Below are positions 61,958 through 64,000 of a stretch of DNA of 64,000 nucleotides, one piece after another; position 1 is the stretch's first letter; the number at the start of each line of letters is the position of its first letter. The position numbers and the translations under genes are program-made. Under the pieces are notes generated by a model. The model worked only from the letters and a program-made list of their open reading frames with translations. It had not been told where the DNA came from and did no database searches. The DNA comes from Ignavibacteria bacterium (GTDB lineage: Bacteria > Bacteroidota > Ignavibacteria > Tepidaquicellales > Tepidaquicellaceae): contig JBAZNU010000001.1 in the NCBI GenBank assembly GCA_041649015.1, forward strand, positions 434,001 to 498,000, in the 5' to 3' direction.

Positions 61958-64000
61958 ATGAGAGAATTTGTAAAACAAGGATTAGTACTGTTAATTTTCA
62001 TGCTATCGGCAACGGCGGTTATTTCACAGTACAAGGAAATAACGCTTGAATCAATTTATATAAATTCCGAGTTTACTCCCGAAGGGGCAGGGACTTACAA
62101 TTCGATGAAGGATGGAAACTATTATTCTTCAATGGATGAAGACAATAATATTAATGTCTATGACTATGAGACAGGGACTTTAAAATCCAAAGTCATGGAT
62201 GGTGCTTCTTTTATAACCGCGACAGGAAAAGATAAAATTACAATTAAGGATTATAAATTCTCGTCAGATGAATCAAGAATTCTTGTATCGGCTGATGTGG
62301 AAAGGATTTACAGAACATCTTTCATTGCGGATTATTATGTTTGGGATGTAAAAAACGGAAAGACGGATAAAATTACGAAGGATGCAAAAGCACAGTATGC
62401 AGAATTTTCTCCTGACGGGAATAAAGTACTTTACATACAAAACAACAACATTTACATATACAATATATCAGACGAAAAAGTCATTCAAGTTACAAGCGAC
62501 GGCAAGAAGAACTCAATAATTAACGGTACATCTGACTGGGTTTACGAGGAAGAGCTGGGGCTTTCAAAAGCATTCAGCTGGTCGGCAGACAGCAGATTAG
62601 TAGCTTACATGAAATTTGATGAGTCAAAAGTAAAAGAGATGAACCTTACTTTTTATAATGACTTATATCCGAGCGAGTTTTCTTATAAATATCCGAAAGC
62701 GGGTGAAGACAATTCTGTGGTAACAGTGTGGGTGTACGGGCTTGAAAACGGAAAGACTGTTAAAGTAGATATAGGAAACAATACAGACCAGTACATACCG
62801 AGAATAAAGTTTACACCTGATAATAATACGCTTTCAATAATCAGACTAAACAGATTACAGAATAAACTTGATATACTCCTTGCTGATGCTTTGACGGGAA
62901 AATCTAACGTAGCATTTACAGAGGAGTCTAAGTACTACATTAGCGAATCTTTTGACCTTACTTTTTTAAAAGACGGCAGGTTTTTAAGAATGAGTGACAG
63001 AGACGGATGGGCGCATATTTATCTTCACGAAAAGAACGGGCAGATAAAGAATCAAGTTACAAAAGGAAACTTTGAGGTATCGGAATTAAAGGGGGCTGAT
63101 GAAGAAGCGGGAACGGTATACTTCACGGCATTCAGTGCTGACGGGTTAGAAAGAGACTTTTTTATTATTAACTTTGACGGGACGGGAAAGAAGCAGCTTT
63201 CGTTCAAAGATGGGTTAAACAATGCAAGTTTCAGTTCAGAGTTTAAGTATTATATTTTAAGTCATTCCGATGCGAATACTCCGAGTTCATATGAGCTAAA
63301 ACGAAAAGACGGAACGCTTGTAAAGATGCTGGAGGACAATCAGGCGATAATTAACAAGATGAAAGAATATAATTTTGTTCCGATAGAGATGTTTAAATTC
63401 AATACTTCCGACAATGTTGAGCTATACGGCTGGATAATGAAACCGCATAACATTCAAGCGGACAAAAAGTATCCAGTTTTGATGTATGTTTACGGGGGAC
63501 CGGGTTCAAAGTCAGTAAAAAATGCTTATGACGGATTTAGCAATCCATGGCATCAGATGCTATGCCAGAAAGGCTATATTGTTGCCTGCGTTGACGGACG
63601 CGGAACGGGCGGCAGAGGAACAGAGTTTGAGAAACAGGTTTACGGCAATATGGGCAAGCTTGAATTAATTGACCAGATAGAGGGTGCGAAATATTTAGCA
63701 TCGCTTCCTTATGTTGATAAAAACAGAATAGGAATATGGGGGTGGAGTTTCGGCGGATATATGTCGGCGTTAGCGATTACAGCCGGGGCGGATTATTTTA
63801 AGACAGCTGTATCAGTTGCGCCGGTAACAAACTTCAGGTATTATGATAACATATATACAGAAAGATATCTTGGTTTACCAAAAGACAATCCATCGGGATA
63901 TGACGATAATGCACCGACAAGTCATGCAGATAAGTTAAAAGGCAATCTGCTTATTGTTCACGGTTCAACAGATGATAACGTTCATTACCAGAATACGATG
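61958..64000 (+). CDS. S9 family prolyl oligopeptidase, DPP-IV-like (3' end cut by window)
   Basis: Exported serine dipeptidyl peptidase that removes dipeptides after proline. 681 residues are visible from ATG 61958. Signal peptide to ~23 (AVISQ), beta-propeller ~30-480 (YAEFSPDGNKVLYIQNNNIY; the Glu-rich DWVYEEELGLSKAFSWSADS contains the DW(V/L)YEEE motif that binds the substrate N-terminus in DPP-IV), then the alpha/beta hydrolase domain with GWSFGGYMS (Ser597) and HGSTDDNVHYQN (Asp672). The catalytic His lies beyond the window. It stands after a 513-base gap and does not look like part of the preceding run. Confidence 0.93.
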   Translation, partial: MREFVKQGLVLLIFMLSATAVISQYKEITLESIYINSEFTPEGAGTYNSMKDGNYYSSMDEDNNINVYDYETGTLKSKVMDGASFITATGKDKITIKDYKFSSDESRILVSADVERIYRTSFIADYYVWDVKNGKTDKITKDAKAQYAEFSPDGNKVLYIQNNNIYIYNISDEKVIQVTSDGKKNSIINGTSDWVYEEELGLSKAFSWSADSRLVAYMKFDESKVKEMNLTFYNDLYPSEFSYKYPKAGEDNSVVTVWVYGLENGKTVKVDIGNNTDQYIPRIKFTPDNNTLSIIRLNRLQNKLDILLADALTGKSNVAFTEESKYYISESFDLTFLKDGRFLRMSDRDGWAHIYLHEKNGQIKNQVTKGNFEVSELKGADEEAGTVYFTAFSADGLERDFFIINFDGTGKKQLSFKDGLNNASFSSEFKYYILSHSDANTPSSYELKRKDGTLVKMLEDNQAIINKMKEYNFVPIEMFKFNTSDNVELYGWIMKPHNIQADKKYPVLMYVYGGPGSKSVKNAYDGFSNPWHQMLCQKGYIVACVDGRGTGGRGTEFEKQVYGNMGKLELIDQIEGAKYLASLPYVDKNRIGIWGWSFGGYMSALAITAGADYFKTAVSVAPVTNFRYYDNIYTERYLGLPKDNPSGYDDNAPTSHADKLKGNLLIVHGSTDDNVHYQNTM

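Overview
The window looks like a chromosome segment from the Ignavibacteria/Chlorobi side of the Bacteroidota-Chlorobiota group. The evidence is four large secreted proteins ending in the type IX secretion (T9SS) sorting domain with the NYPNPFN hallmark, PorD-like (DUF4835) and PorV/PorQ-like proteins, a fused CcoN-CcoO cbb3 oxidase, many TonB/outer-membrane barrel proteins, moderately AT-rich DNA, and few genes with a clear Shine-Dalgarno sequence. No rRNA, tRNA, CRISPR array, transposase or integrase was recognised.

Layout. 1-5.8 kb (minus strand): the tip of an exported protein, a TonB-dependent receptor, a porin and the phosphate-binding lipoprotein PstS, suggesting nutrient (probably phosphate) uptake. 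5.8-8.7 kb: DUF2203 protein and proline dehydrogenase between two blocks of intergenic repeats. 8.7-12.3 kb (minus): recX, recA and a VCBS-repeat T9SS cargo protein. 12.7-16.6 kb (plus): rfbA-rfbC of dTDP-rhamnose synthesis, an MscS channel and an aminotransferase. 16.6-22.2 kb (minus): DUF3089 hydrolase, a BNR-repeat T9SS cargo protein, an alpha/beta hydrolase and the PorD-like protein. 22.3-28.9 kb (plus): PorV/PorQ-like protein, PfkB kinase, rfbD, serS and a LamG-domain T9SS cargo protein.

29-41 kb is an accessory region. It has a frameshifted gene remnant, an unrecognised 374-residue protein with a sigma-region-4-like C-terminus, two orphan proteins, and a compact five-gene defence operon: type III methyltransferase (mod), SIR2-domain protein, HerA-like ATPase, KTSC-domain protein and type III restriction subunit (res). 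A SIR2-HerA pair is a known antiphage module; here it lies between the two halves of a type III restriction-modification system. A 25-nt sequence containing a 19-nt dyad (ATTnTCATnnnATGAnAAT) occurs exactly twice that I could find: upstream of recA and upstream of the 374-residue gene. It is a candidate damage-response operator.

41-48.7 kb holds a metallophosphatase, about 2.5 kb of degenerate intergenic repeats, a secreted endonuclease/phosphatase-fold T9SS protein and an exported amidohydrolase. 48.7-54.8 kb is a tight minus-strand run of seven envelope genes. 55-60.2 kb is the cbb3 oxidase operon (ccoNO fusion, small ccoQ-like subunit, ccoP with one haem motif, ccoG, ccoH), followed by an exported SRPBCC-like protein, a CrtW-like carotenoid ketolase/desaturase, and a DPP-IV-type S9 peptidase cut by the window end.

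One dispersed repeat family (AAAGAGC/GCAGAG-rich words) fills most long intergenic gaps. It runs in one orientation at 4.4-8.7 kb and in the opposite one at 31.7-46.6 kb.
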